Shown here: piece by piece, positions 33,901 through 42,582 of the stretch
Layout of the letters: each line of letters opens with the position of its first letter
Position numbering within the stretch: the stretch's first letter is position 1
NCBI GenBank assembly: GCA_964621605.1
Contig: CAZUMJ010000008.1
Location: forward strand, 28,484 to 92,483
Origin: CAZUMJ01 sp964621605
Lineage (GTDB): Bacteria > Actinomycetota > Acidimicrobiia > Acidimicrobiales > Iamiaceae
Direction of reading: 5' to 3'
Length of the DNA stretch: 64,000 nt
The notes under the pieces: generated by a model
Database searches by the model: none
Seen by the model: the letters and a program-made list of their open reading frames with translations, nothing else
Told to the model about the DNA's origin: nothing
Program-made: the position numbers and the translations under genes

Positions 33901-36900
33901 GTGATGTTGATCGTCGCCGTGGCGATCTGCTTGGTGGCGTCGATCGTGAGCGGACCACCCGGGTCGGACAGGGCCAGCTGGAACTTCTGCTGGGTGCCTG
34001 CTGCGCCCGTCGGGTGGACTCGCACCGACACGGTGCGGGAACCCGTTGCGTTGGGCGCCCAGATGATCGTGCCGGAACGGGCGTCGAAGTCCGTCCCGCC
34101 GACGGCGGTGCCGTCCACGGTCGCGAACTTCACCCCACGGATGTCGTCGGAGCCGGGCGTGCCCATGGCGACCGTGAAGGTCACCCAGGCGGCCGTGCCG
34201 GCAGGGACGCTGGCCGTGATGTTGGTGACGGACACCTTCGGCCACGGGTTGTCCGTGGTGATCCCGAAGAAACCGCAGGTGAAGCTGTTGTCCGGACCGA
34301 GCGTGGTGTCGGAGATACCGCCCGGCACCGCGTTCACGACGTGGTCGAACACGACGATGCCGATGCGGTCGAGCTGCGCAAGACCGGTGTACGGCACCGT
34401 GACGTCAACCGTCTTGGTGTTCTCGCCCGGAAGGAACGTGATCGAGCCCGGCGCCAGGGTGTAGTCGTTCGGCGAGTGCGCCGAGAAGTCGTACCCGTGG
34501 TACTGCGCCGTGACCGTGAGCCCGGTGGTGGTGGGCTGGCCGACTGCGTTCGACAGGTAGACCGGGACGGACACCGTGACCGGGGTGAAGATCAGACCGG
34601 CACGGTGGACGGTCGCGATCTGGCCGATCAGCTTCGGAGCCGCACTGGTGTCGTGCACCGTACCGGTCGCCGTGTCGGTGCCGAGGGTGGACGCCACCGG
34701 GTTTTCCAGGCTCATGGTGAAGGTCTGGTCCGGCCACTGGCCCACCACGTTCGTCGTCGGGACTGCGACCGTCTTGGAGGTCTCACCCGGCGCGAACGTC
34801 ACCACGCCGCTTGCGGCGGTGTAGCGGACGCCGGCGACGGCGGTGCCGTCAGCGGTGTCGTAGTTGGCACTGATCGTGCGGTTGCTGGGGCTCGTCAACG
34901 ACACCGTGAAGGTGCAGTTCGTGCCCTCGTTCGCCGTGCAGCCGGCGATGCTCATCTCCGGAGCGGCCACGCTGTAGCCCACCGTCGAAGTGGCGGTGTT
35001 GCCCGCCGCGTCGGTGGCCGTGACCTGGAACGAGTGCGGACCCGACACCGAGGTGTCGAGCGCTGCGCCGTTTGCGAGGTCACCCGTGCATGTGGCCACA
35101 GCGATGTTGTCGGCGCAGGTGTAGGCCGCGTTCACGACCTGACCCACGGTGTACAGCGACCCGTTCACCGGCGAGGTGATCGAGATCGTCGGGGGCTCGA
35201 CGTCGACGGCGGTGAAGCTGATGCCGATATCGGCGTCAGTGATCGCCGAGGTGCTGAACGGCCCGGACGGGAAGGTCGGGTCCGTGCCGGTCAGGCCGGC
35301 GAAGCCCTTGATGGTGACGGTGCCGGGCGTGGTGACCAGCGCGTCGAACGCCACGTGGATCAAGATGCCGTCGTCGACACCGATGCCACCGGGGTACGAG
35401 CGACCGTCCCACGACACAGCGATGCTGGTGCCGTTTGCCTGCGGGTTGGCCGGGGTGAGCGACTTGAGCCCGACGTTGCCCGGGTTCTTGTAGGCGCTAC
35501 CGGCGGTCTCGCCGTTCATGCCGTTGGTGTCGACCACCACGTTGCCGGTGATGACCGAGTTGCTCGGCGCGGACAGCGTCCAGTTGGCCGGGTCGGGGCC
35601 GCCGTTGCTGCCGAAGCCGGAGGTGCCCTTGTAGACCTCGTACTCGACGTGCAGCGTGGAGCCCACCGGGATCGTCCCACCATTCGCGGCAGGAGCGGTC
35701 ACCCGCACCCACACGTTCGCACCGTCGACGTTGCCACTACCGGAGGCCGTCAAGGCCTTGACCCACTGCGGGCCGGTCACCGTCGCTCCACTGGTGCTGA
35801 CGTAGTAGCTGACCGTCTGCGAGGCGACGTTGCCTGCCGCGTCCTCGGCGTTGACCGTGAACGTGTGCGGGCCCGGCGTGGACGTGTCGATGTTCGCACC
35901 GCTCGCAACCGTGCCGGTGCAGGGCCCCATGGCGATGGCGTCGGAGCAGCTGAACGCGGCGGCGACGGCAGAACCCTGGGTGTAGAGCGCACCGTTGGTC
36001 GGGGTGGTGATGGTGATCGTCGGCGGCGTCGTGTCACCCGAGGGGACCACGACGTTGTAGGTGATCGGGTAGGTCGCCGAGTTGCCGGAGTTGTCGGTGG
36101 CGGTCACCGAGAACGAGTGGCTGCCCAGCGTGGAGGTGTCGATGTTCGCACCGTTCGCGACCGTACCGACGCAGGAGGCGACACCGGAGCCGGTGCCGTC
36201 GCTGCAGGAGTACGCGGCCGGCACCGCGGCGTTGAGGCCGTAGCCACCGCCGTCGGCCGGGGTCGAGAAGGTGACGGTCGGAGCCGTCGTGTCGACGATC
36301 GTGCCCGAGGCGAGCGCCGGGTTCGGCGACTTCGGCTGGCACTCGGTCGGCACTGCGCCCACGCTCGTGTTGACGGTCATCGTGTAGCCCTTGGGCGACG
36401 CTGCGTCGGAGATGTAGGCGTCGATGGTCGAGCCCACGGCGCCGGTCGCCTTCAGCGTGGTCGTCACGGTCGGCGGGGTCACCGTGGCGCCACCGTTGAG
36501 CGGCCCAGGCATGGTGACCTCGATGTTGCCGCCCACGAGCGCGACCGAGGCGGCCCCGCCGTAGTTGGCGCCACCGGCGGCGCTACCGCTGATGTACTGG
36601 GCGTTCGCCGAGAGCGGGATGCGCATCTTGACGTTGGTGATGCTGTTCACGGTGACGCCGGACATCGAGGCCGGCACGGTGATGGTGCCGGGGCTGACGA
36701 CGACGTTGAACGTGGAGCCCGCCTCAACCGTGCTGGGGGCGTCCGTGCTGAACGTGAGCTGCTGGTCGACGTTCTGATCGCCCACGATCGGTGCGTGCGC
36801 CACACAGGCGAAGTCGACCGTGGCGTTGGTGATCGCAGCGGACGCCAGCGGCGCACCTACTGCGGTGAGTAAGGCCGTACACAACAGCAGTACGGGCGTG

Positions 36901-36923
36901 AAGAGAGACGCTATGCGCCGCAA
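33897..36923 (-). CDS. Large secreted protein with Ig-like and Calx-beta modules, paralogue A
   Basis: A 1008-residue exported protein. The signal peptide (residues 1 to about 35, ending PLASA) is followed by a domain starting VDFACVAHAP, then three Ig-like repeats that each open with a PTI-type strand, contain paired cysteines (YSCSD...CVGT; FSCSD...CTGT; YTCAD...CTGD) and end with a TATDxAGN strand, and then Calx-beta-type repeats (CTANEGTNCTFTVSL, FAPGETSKTVAV). There is no LPXTG or membrane anchor. TTG 36923 was chosen because it has GGAGGGGG 8 nt upstream and starts the signal peptide; ATG 36950 is the alternative. It is paralogous end to end with the gene at 38334-41393. Probable role: surface layer or adhesion. 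Confidence 0.8.
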   Translation of the reverse strand: MRRIASLFTPVLLLCTALLTAVGAPLASAAITNATVDFACVAHAPIVGDQNVDQQLTFSTDAPSTVEAGSTFNVVVSPGTITVPASMSGVTVNSITNVKMRIPLSANAQYISGSAAGGANYGGAASVALVGGNIEVTMPGPLNGGATVTPPTVTTTLKATGAVGSTIDAYISDAASPKGYTMTVNTSVGAVPTECQPKSPNPALASGTIVDTTAPTVTFSTPADGGGYGLNAAVPAAYSCSDGTGSGVASCVGTVANGANIDTSTLGSHSFSVTATDNSGNSATYPITYNVVVPSGDTTPPTITITTPTNGALYTQGSAVAAAFSCSDAIAMGPCTGTVASGANIDTSTPGPHTFTVNAEDAAGNVASQTVSYYVSTSGATVTGPQWVKALTASGSGNVDGANVWVRVTAPAANGGTIPVGSTLHVEYEVYKGTSGFGSNGGPDPANWTLSAPSNSVITGNVVVDTNGMNGETAGSAYKNPGNVGLKSLTPANPQANGTSIAVSWDGRSYPGGIGVDDGILIHVAFDALVTTPGTVTIKGFAGLTGTDPTFPSGPFSTSAITDADIGISFTAVDVEPPTISITSPVNGSLYTVGQVVNAAYTCADNIAVATCTGDLANGAALDTSVSGPHSFQVTATDAAGNTATSTVGYSVAAPEMSIAGCTANEGTNCTFTVSLTSPSNRTISANYDTADGTAVAGVRYTAASGVVTFAPGETSKTVAVPTTNVVGQWPDQTFTMSLENPVASTLGTDTATGTVHDTSAAPKLIGQIATVHRAGLIFTPVTVSVPVYLSNAVGQPTTTGLTVTAQYHGYDFSAHSPNDYTLAPGSITFLPGENTKTVDVTVPYTGLAQLDRIGIVVFDHVVNAVPGGISDTTLGPDNSFTCGFFGITTDNPWPKVSVTNITASVPAGTAAWVTFTVAMGTPGSDDIRGVKFATVDGTAVGGTDFDARSGTIIWAPNATGSRTVSVRVHPTGAAGTQQKFQLALSDPGGPLTIDATKQIATATINIT

Positions 36924-36974
36924 CTCGGAACCCCCTCCGTTTGGGACCATGCGCCGCACAGGAACGACACACGG

Positions 36975-36992
36975 ACACGCCGTCCGGCGTGT
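36975..36992 (-). promoter_or_regulatory. Inverted repeat in the leader of surface-protein gene A
   Basis: ACACGCC-GTCC-GGCGTGT forms a 7-bp stem with a 4-nt loop about 50 nt upstream of the start. It may be an operator or an mRNA leader hairpin. Confidence 0.35.
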
Positions 36993-37073
36993 TAACGAGC
37001 CATGGTGCCATGACCTCCCGGAAAGGGCAAGGGTCACACGGCGGTAAAAGTGAGAGATCCTCGCTTCCTGGCA

Positions 37074-37091
37074 CGGGCCGGCGCCGGCCCG
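37074..37091. promoter_or_regulatory. Perfect 18-bp palindrome between surface-protein gene A and the sortase gene
   Basis: CGGGCCGGCGCCGGCCCG is a perfect palindrome in the 253-nt divergent region, 86 nt before the sortase start. It could be an operator for both genes or a cruciform-forming element. Confidence 0.4.
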
Positions 37092-37176
37092 CACTGCCCG
37101 TGTCGGAGCCATTGCATGCCGGGGTCTCCGCGGGGGCGATGCCCGATGCGCCCAGGAGGCAAGGCATGATGGCGAG

Positions 37177-38157
37177 ATGGCGAGACGGCCCGGATTCGGC
37201 GACCTGCTCCTGCGTGCGGTGGGCGTCCTCGGCCGGCTCCTCGTGGCCGCAGGGCTCCTCGTCCTCGCCTTCGTGGCGTATCAGCTCTGGGGCACCGACC
37301 TGCACGAACAGGCCGCCCAGGCCACCCTCCGCCAGCAACTGCACGAGGTGCTCGCCGGCGAGTCTCCGACCACCACCCAACCCGGCCCGACCGCACCCGG
37401 CCAGACCACGGTGCCTCCGAGCACCGTCGCCGGCACGATCGCCCCCACCGAACAGCTCACGCCCGACATCGGCGGCGTCGTCGGCGAGATCGACATCCCC
37501 AAGCTGCACGTGAAGAAGGTCGTCATCCAAGGCGTCGACCTCGAGGAGCTCGACCAGGCACCCGGCCACTACCCCAACACGCCGTTCCCGGGCCAGGCCG
37601 GCAACGCAGCCATCGCAGGCCACCGCACCACCTACGGCGCGCCGTTCCACAACGTGGACCGCCTCACCAAGGGCGACGAGATCATCGTCACCACCCGCCA
37701 GGGCACCTTCCACTACGTCGTCGAACGCGTCTTCATCGTCGACCCCTACGCGGCCTGGGTGCTCGACCCCGACCCCGACCACCCGAACGCGCTCACCCTC
37801 ACCGCCTGCCACCCGAAGTACGACCTGACGCAACGCATCATCGTGCGCGCGTCGCTCAAGGGCACGCCCGCACCGAAGCTTCCCGACCAGGACCGAGTCC
37901 AACGAGCCCAGGTCACGGCGCAGCACGCGGGCGACAACGGCCTCGCAGACGGCAGCACCGGCGCCCGCAAGCCCGGCGCCTGGACCGACACCACGCTGTG
38001 GGGACTGCTGTGCGCCGCGATCGCCCTTGCCGCATGGCTGCTGGCTCGACGGTACGGCCGCCGCTTGGTCATCTACCCGGCCGCCACACTGATCTTCTGC
38101 GTCGCGCTGTACTTCTTCTTCGAGAACCTGACGTTGGTGCTCCCCGCTGGGGTCTAG
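37177..38157 (+). CDS. srtE: Class E sortase
   Basis: A 326-residue membrane transpeptidase. An N-terminal membrane segment (about 12-36) is followed by a Thr/Pro linker and the sortase barrel. Catalytic residues are the His in AIAGHRTTYGAPF, the Cys in TLTACHPKY and the Arg in QRIIVRA. Two more C-terminal membrane segments are present, as in many actinobacterial class E enzymes. It attaches surface proteins with an LPXTG- or LAXTG-like signal to the wall; the LPRTG protein at 48479-52822 is the only evident substrate here. An AGGAGG site (37154-37159) is 17 nt away because ATGGCGAG is duplicated at the start; the better-spaced ATGs are out of frame. Confidence 0.92.
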   Translation: MARRPGFGDLLLRAVGVLGRLLVAAGLLVLAFVAYQLWGTDLHEQAAQATLRQQLHEVLAGESPTTTQPGPTAPGQTTVPPSTVAGTIAPTEQLTPDIGGVVGEIDIPKLHVKKVVIQGVDLEELDQAPGHYPNTPFPGQAGNAAIAGHRTTYGAPFHNVDRLTKGDEIIVTTRQGTFHYVVERVFIVDPYAAWVLDPDPDHPNALTLTACHPKYDLTQRIIVRASLKGTPAPKLPDQDRVQRAQVTAQHAGDNGLADGSTGARKPGAWTDTTLWGLLCAAIALAAWLLARRYGRRLVIYPAATLIFCVALYFFFENLTLVLPAGV

Positions 38158-38271
38158 GCCCCCTACCTTCCTCGAGAGACCTGGGCTGTCAGGCTCGGCT
38201 CGGGGGGTGTGGGTAGCTCGACAGGACGAGCAGGGAGTAGCGCCGCCAACCGCCCTCACCCAGACGCGGCA

Positions 38272-38303
38272 GGGGGAGGGCTCCCCGGAAGGCGCCCTCC
38301 CCC
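38272..38303. terminator. Hairpin terminator between sortase and surface-protein gene B
   Basis: A 10-bp stem GGGGGAGGGC/GCCCTCCCCC with a 12-nt loop lies between the convergent stops at 38157 and 38334. Confidence 0.65.
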
Positions 38304-38333
38304 CTGACTACATCGGGTACTGCTCGGTGGTGC

Positions 38334-41300
38334 TCAGCTCACCGTGATGGTGGCGACGCCGAGCGTCTTGCCCGGGTCGATGTCGACAGGGCCACCCGGG
38401 GTCGAGAGCGTGAGCAGGAACCGCTTGACGGTGCCTGGCGCTCCGGTCGGGTGCACCTTCACCGAGATGGTGCGGCCCCCGTAGGCGTTCGGCGCCCACA
38501 GGATGGAGCCCGTCCGAGCGTCGTAGTCGGTGCCCGCGAGCGCCGTGAGGTCGGTCGTTGCGAACTTCACGCCGCGCAGGTCGTCCGACTGCAGCCCCGT
38601 CATCGAGACGTTGAAGGTCACCCACGCGGTGCCTCCCGACGGAACGGTGAGCGCAGGTGAGTCCACCCCGACGACCTCGTGCGGGTTATCGTTCACGATG
38701 GTGAAGAAGCCGAGCGTGAAGCTGTCGTCAGGACCGAGCGTCGTGTTGGCGATACCGCCCGGTCGGCCGTTCACGATGTGGTCGACCACGACGAAGGCGC
38801 TGCGGTTCTGCTGGGCGAGGTTGCTCGTCGGCACCGGCACCTGCACGTACTTGGTGGTCTCACCAGGGGCGAACGTGATCGAACCGGTCACCGCGGTGTA
38901 GTCGGCCGGGGCGTGGGCGTCCCAGTCGTACATGTGGTACTGCGCCGTCACGGTGAGACCGGAAGCCTGCGCCTGGCCGACCGCGTTCTGCAGCACGATC
39001 GGCACCGAGGCGACCGCGCTCGACGAGCTGCTGCGGTGCACGTCGGCGGCGATGTGGCCGATCACGTACGGGGCGGAGCTGACGTCGTGCACCGTGCCGA
39101 CCGCGCTCGGCACACCGATGGTGACGTGCTGGGCGTTGCTGATCGTCAGCGTGAAGTACTGGTCGGGCTGCTGCGGGCTGTCAGCCACCGTGGCGACCGT
39201 GACCTGCTTGGTGGTCTCACCCGGGGCGAACGTCACCGTGCCGGTCGAGGCGGTGTACCGCCCCGGCGCGGTCGCCGTCCCGTCCGACGTTGCGTAGTCG
39301 ACGGAGAGCGGGATGGTCGATGCGTTCGAGAGCGTCACCGTGAACCGGCAAGCCTGGCCCTCGTTCGCGGTGCAGGCGTTGACCTCCGCGGTCGGCGCCG
39401 TCACGTTGTAGGTCACCCAGCGCTCGGCCACGTTGCCGGCACCGTCGGTTGCGGTGACCCGGTACTGGTGGGGGCCGGAGGTGAGGGTGTCGACGTTCGT
39501 GCCGCTGCCCTGGCACGTGATCACCGCGACGTTGTCGGCGCACGTGTAGTCGGCGGGAACGACCTGACCCCGGGTGTAGAGCGCACCCTCGGAGGGGGTC
39601 GTGACGCTGATCGTCGGCGGGGTGGTGTCTCGAGCCGTGAACGAGATGCCCACGGAGGCGTCGGGGAAGCCACCGGTGGTGATGTTGCCGCAGGAGGCCC
39701 CGAAGGCGCCGCAGTCGTAGCCGGTGAGGCCGTCGAAGCCACGGATCGACACGGTGCCCGGCGTCGTGACACGGGCGTGGAACGTGGCGTGGATCAGGAC
39801 GCCGTCGCCGTTCTGGATCGGCACCGCTGCCGGCGTCGAGTTGTCGTCCCACTGGATGGTGCCGGTCTGGCCGTCACCCGCGACGACGGGTGCGACCTTG
39901 TTGCCGGTGCTGCCGCCGCCCGCGTGCGCGGAGCCACGAGTCTCGCCGTTGAGACCGTTCTCGTCAGCGGTGAGCGTCCCCGGAAGGATGGTTGCGTTAG
40001 AGGGGGCCTTGAGCACCCAGTTGAGCGGGTCGGGGCCCCAGTTGGAGGTGTTCCCGACTCCGAGCGTCTGGTGGAAGATCGAGTACTCGACGATGAGCTC
40101 GTCGCCCATGGCGAGCTGCCCACCGTTCGCGACCGGCGCGGTCACCTTCACCCAGACGTCTGTGTCGTTGTACTTCGTGAAGTTGATCGCCCCGCCACCG
40201 AACGTGCCGACCTTGGTCGGGCCGGTCACCGTGGTCGGGGTGGCGAGCACGGTGTAGCTGTGCACGACCGTGGTCGGGTTGCCGGCCGTGTCGGTACCGG
40301 TCACCGAGAAGCTTCGTCGGCCGGGGGTTGCGGTGTCGATGGAAGCACCCGATGCGATCGTGCCGGTACACGACGCGAGCGCCGTCTCATCCGCACAGGA
40401 GTAGTCGGCCGTCACGGCCTGGCCGGGGGTGTACACCGCTCCGTCGGCGGGGGTCGTGAGCGTGACCGTCGGCGGCGTGACGTCGCCCACCGGAAGCACG
40501 ACGTCGTAGGTGACGGTACGGCTTGCCGAGTTGCCGGCCACGTCAGTGGTGTTCACCGTGAAGGTGTGCGAGCCCACGCTCGAGGTGTCGAGCGCGGCGC
40601 CGTTCGCCAGGGTGCCGTCACAGGTCGCGACGCCGGAGCCGTAGGCCCCGTCATCGCAGCGGAAGTTGGCCTTGACGACCGAGCCGAGCGAGTAGCCCGC
40701 ACCGTCGGCCGGGTTGGTCATGATCACCTGCGGCGCGGTCGTGTCGACGATCGTGGTGGTCGACAGGGCCGGGTTCGGGGAAGGCGGCGCACAGTCGATG
40801 GGCAGGTCGGACGTGCCGATGACCGGCAGGTTCGCGTTGGCGACGAGCTGGTAGCCGGTCGAACCGGTCTGCACCGCGGGGCTGATCTGGGCCCCGACGG
40901 CTCCCGATGCGATCAGGTTCGCGGTCACCACCGGCGGCGTCACCGTGGTGCCACCGACGAGCGGACCGGGGATGGAGACCGTCAGCACACCGGCGTTGTT
41001 CGCGATCGACGGCGTGCTGTTGAGGTTGCTCCCGCCCGAGAGGGAGGCGCTCACGTACGTGGCACCGGCCGGGACGGGGATGCGGATCTTCACGTCGTGG
41101 ATGAAGTTCACCGTGACGGTGTTGCTGCCCGCCGTGACCGTGGAGGGGATCTCGAGCGGCTGCGGTGTGACCACGACCGAGAAGGTGGCCCCACCCTCGA
41201 CCGTGTCTGGAGCATCGGTCGAGAAGCTCAGGGCCTGCGCCACAGACTGATCGCCGACGACCGGGGCATGCGCCACACAGTTGAAGTTGATGGTGGTGGC

Positions 41301-41393
41301 GGTGGTCGATGCCATCGCGGCACCACCGAGCGCACCAACCATCGCGGTGCACGCCAACAGGGCGGTCGAAAACACGGACAACAAGCGACGCAT
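38334..41393 (-). CDS. Large secreted protein with Ig-like and Calx-beta modules, paralogue B
   Basis: A 1019-residue exported protein, paralogue of the gene at 33897-36923 over its whole length. It has a signal peptide (ends AAMAS), the shared N-terminal domain (INFNCVAHAP), three Cys-containing Ig-like repeats (FRCDD...CDGT; YSCAD...CTGT; YTCAD...CQGS), a middle domain with an extra Cys pair (YDCGAFGASCG) and Calx-beta-like repeats (CTANEGQACRFTVTL, FAPGETTKQVTV, FAPGETTKYVQV). The ATG at 41393 has AGGAG upstream. No wall-sorting signal is present. The pair bracket the sortase gene, which suggests a joint envelope role. Confidence 0.82.
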   Translation of the reverse strand: MRRLLSVFSTALLACTAMVGALGGAAMASTTATTINFNCVAHAPVVGDQSVAQALSFSTDAPDTVEGGATFSVVVTPQPLEIPSTVTAGSNTVTVNFIHDVKIRIPVPAGATYVSASLSGGSNLNSTPSIANNAGVLTVSIPGPLVGGTTVTPPVVTANLIASGAVGAQISPAVQTGSTGYQLVANANLPVIGTSDLPIDCAPPSPNPALSTTTIVDTTAPQVIMTNPADGAGYSLGSVVKANFRCDDGAYGSGVATCDGTLANGAALDTSSVGSHTFTVNTTDVAGNSASRTVTYDVVLPVGDVTPPTVTLTTPADGAVYTPGQAVTADYSCADETALASCTGTIASGASIDTATPGRRSFSVTGTDTAGNPTTVVHSYTVLATPTTVTGPTKVGTFGGGAINFTKYNDTDVWVKVTAPVANGGQLAMGDELIVEYSIFHQTLGVGNTSNWGPDPLNWVLKAPSNATILPGTLTADENGLNGETRGSAHAGGGSTGNKVAPVVAGDGQTGTIQWDDNSTPAAVPIQNGDGVLIHATFHARVTTPGTVSIRGFDGLTGYDCGAFGASCGNITTGGFPDASVGISFTARDTTPPTISVTTPSEGALYTRGQVVPADYTCADNVAVITCQGSGTNVDTLTSGPHQYRVTATDGAGNVAERWVTYNVTAPTAEVNACTANEGQACRFTVTLSNASTIPLSVDYATSDGTATAPGRYTASTGTVTFAPGETTKQVTVATVADSPQQPDQYFTLTISNAQHVTIGVPSAVGTVHDVSSAPYVIGHIAADVHRSSSSSAVASVPIVLQNAVGQAQASGLTVTAQYHMYDWDAHAPADYTAVTGSITFAPGETTKYVQVPVPTSNLAQQNRSAFVVVDHIVNGRPGGIANTTLGPDDSFTLGFFTIVNDNPHEVVGVDSPALTVPSGGTAWVTFNVSMTGLQSDDLRGVKFATTDLTALAGTDYDARTGSILWAPNAYGGRTISVKVHPTGAPGTVKRFLLTLSTPGGPVDIDPGKTLGVATITVS

Positions 41394-41720
41394 CGGCGCT
41401 CCTCGGGTCGCGCCACCTCTCTCAGTGGCGACCGGGCCAGGGTGCCATGGAGAACGTGGGTGGACAAGACAAACGCGAAGGTTTTTCAAGTTTCCGCACG
41501 TAGCGAGCGGACGAGATTGCGGTACGGCACGTAAGGAAATGCTGCGCACCCCGAACCTGCCCCGGTCTGGGCCAAGCGGCACACAGCCCTGCGACCTATG
41601 GCGGGGTCAGCGAAGGCAGGCAGCGAGCCCGAGGCGCACAGGCGCTGACGCCCCTTACGTCAGACGACACCGGCTCGTCCGAGCGTCAGCACGCGGCGCG
41701 CACGGGCGCTCCGCAGCCTC
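41394..41720. other. Intergenic region upstream of surface-protein gene B
   Basis: These 327 bases lie between surface-protein gene B and the enoyl-CoA hydratase-like gene, both on the - strand. They hold a bulged hairpin in the leader (about 41407-41432), a 7-bp stem GGGCGCT/AGCGCCC spanning the hydratase stop (41704-41729) that could be a weak terminator, and no gene. I find no convincing -35/-10 pair. Confidence 0.5.
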
Positions 41721-42479
41721 TTAGCGCCCCTGGAACCGCGCGGGGCGGCGCTCCCGGAAGGCGGCGAGCCCCTCCTGCAGATCGCTGCTGTGCCACGCCA
41801 CCGCGCGGGCTTCCCGCACCTCGTTGGGCACGGGACCGGCCTGCTCGGAGGTGCGCAGCATCGCCTTGTGCGCCGCGATCGTCAGCGGGGCGAGATCGGC
41901 GACGGCGCAGGCCCACGCGACACCGGCTGCCGCCACGGTCGCCTCCTCGTCGTCGTGCAACCGATGCACGAACCCGGACCCGTGCAGCTGTGCCCCCGTG
42001 AACACCTCGGCGCCGACCAACATCGCCCGCGCCGTCGAACCGCCGGCCTGCTGGGCCAAGTGGTGAGCCGTCCAGAGATCGATCGTGAGCCCGAGGCGCG
42101 CGGCCGGGATGCCGAAGGTCGAGCCAGCGGTCGCGACCCGCAGATCGCAGGCCATCGCGAGCTGGGTCCCTGCACCGAGCGCAGCACCTTCGATCGCCGC
42201 GATCACCGGGAAGGACGCCGCGTGCAGCGCTTCCAACAACAACAGGAGGTGCGCGACGAACTCTTCGTCCTCGACCCCTGCCAGGTCGGCCCCCGCGCAG
42301 AAGTGGCCGGAAGCCCCGGTGAGGACGAGCGCGCGGCACTCGTCCATCAATGCGTTCGAGACCGCCTCGCGCAGCAAGCCCAACGTCTCGTGATCCAGCG
42401 CGTTGCGCCGTTCGGGACGGTCGAGCGTGACCACGACGACGTCGGGTCGATCCGGCACCGCTGCCACGTGTACGGCCAT
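41721..42479 (-). CDS. Enoyl-CoA hydratase/isomerase family protein, possibly atypical
   Basis: A 252-residue crotonase-fold protein. The oxyanion-hole segments are present (ASGHFCAGADL and AIEGAALGAGTQLAMACDLR). The second catalytic Glu, normally in a PE-xxLG segment, is replaced: here the segment reads FGIPAARLGLTID. It may therefore not be a simple hydratase; isomerase, hydrolase or non-catalytic functions are possible. ATG 42479 has TAAGGT 6 nt upstream. The FGGY kinase gene is divergent. Confidence 0.82.
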   Translation of the reverse strand: MAVHVAAVPDRPDVVVVTLDRPERRNALDHETLGLLREAVSNALMDECRALVLTGASGHFCAGADLAGVEDEEFVAHLLLLLEALHAASFPVIAAIEGAALGAGTQLAMACDLRVATAGSTFGIPAARLGLTIDLWTAHHLAQQAGGSTARAMLVGAEVFTGAQLHGSGFVHRLHDDEEATVAAAGVAWACAVADLAPLTIAAHKAMLRTSEQAGPVPNEVREARAVAWHSSDLQEGLAAFRERRPARFQGR

Positions 42480-42485
42480 GGGGGG

Positions 42486-42491
42486 ACCTTA
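42486..42491 (-). promoter_or_regulatory. Candidate -10 box (TAAGGT), leaderless type
   Basis: TAAGGT on the - strand lies 6 nt before the ATG at 42479, separated by an all-C spacer. Confidence 0.45.
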
Positions 42492-42568
42492 GAGCGTCAC
42501 CGCGATCGACCTCACCGCTGTTGCCGATGCGCCGCGGGGACGCCGTCCACACCGACCGGTCGTGGCAG

Positions 42569-42574
42569 TACGCT
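42569..42574 (+). promoter_or_regulatory. Candidate -10 box (TACGCT), leaderless type
   Basis: TACGCT lies 8 nt before the ATG at 42583, with no Shine-Dalgarno sequence between. Confidence 0.38.
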
Positions 42575-42582
42575 GCGCGGCC

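Noticed and set aside
34014..36872. A 952-codon open frame on the + strand, antisense to surface-protein gene A
   Set aside because: It is the mirror of a high-GC gene; its protein is Arg/Gly/His-rich without motifs, while the - strand product has a signal peptide and clear repeats. The similar frame at 38679-41534 is rejected for the same reason.
36924..37100. A c-di-GMP or other riboswitch in the leader of surface-protein gene A
   Set aside because: Only short isolated hairpins are present; the conserved core of known riboswitch classes is not visible.
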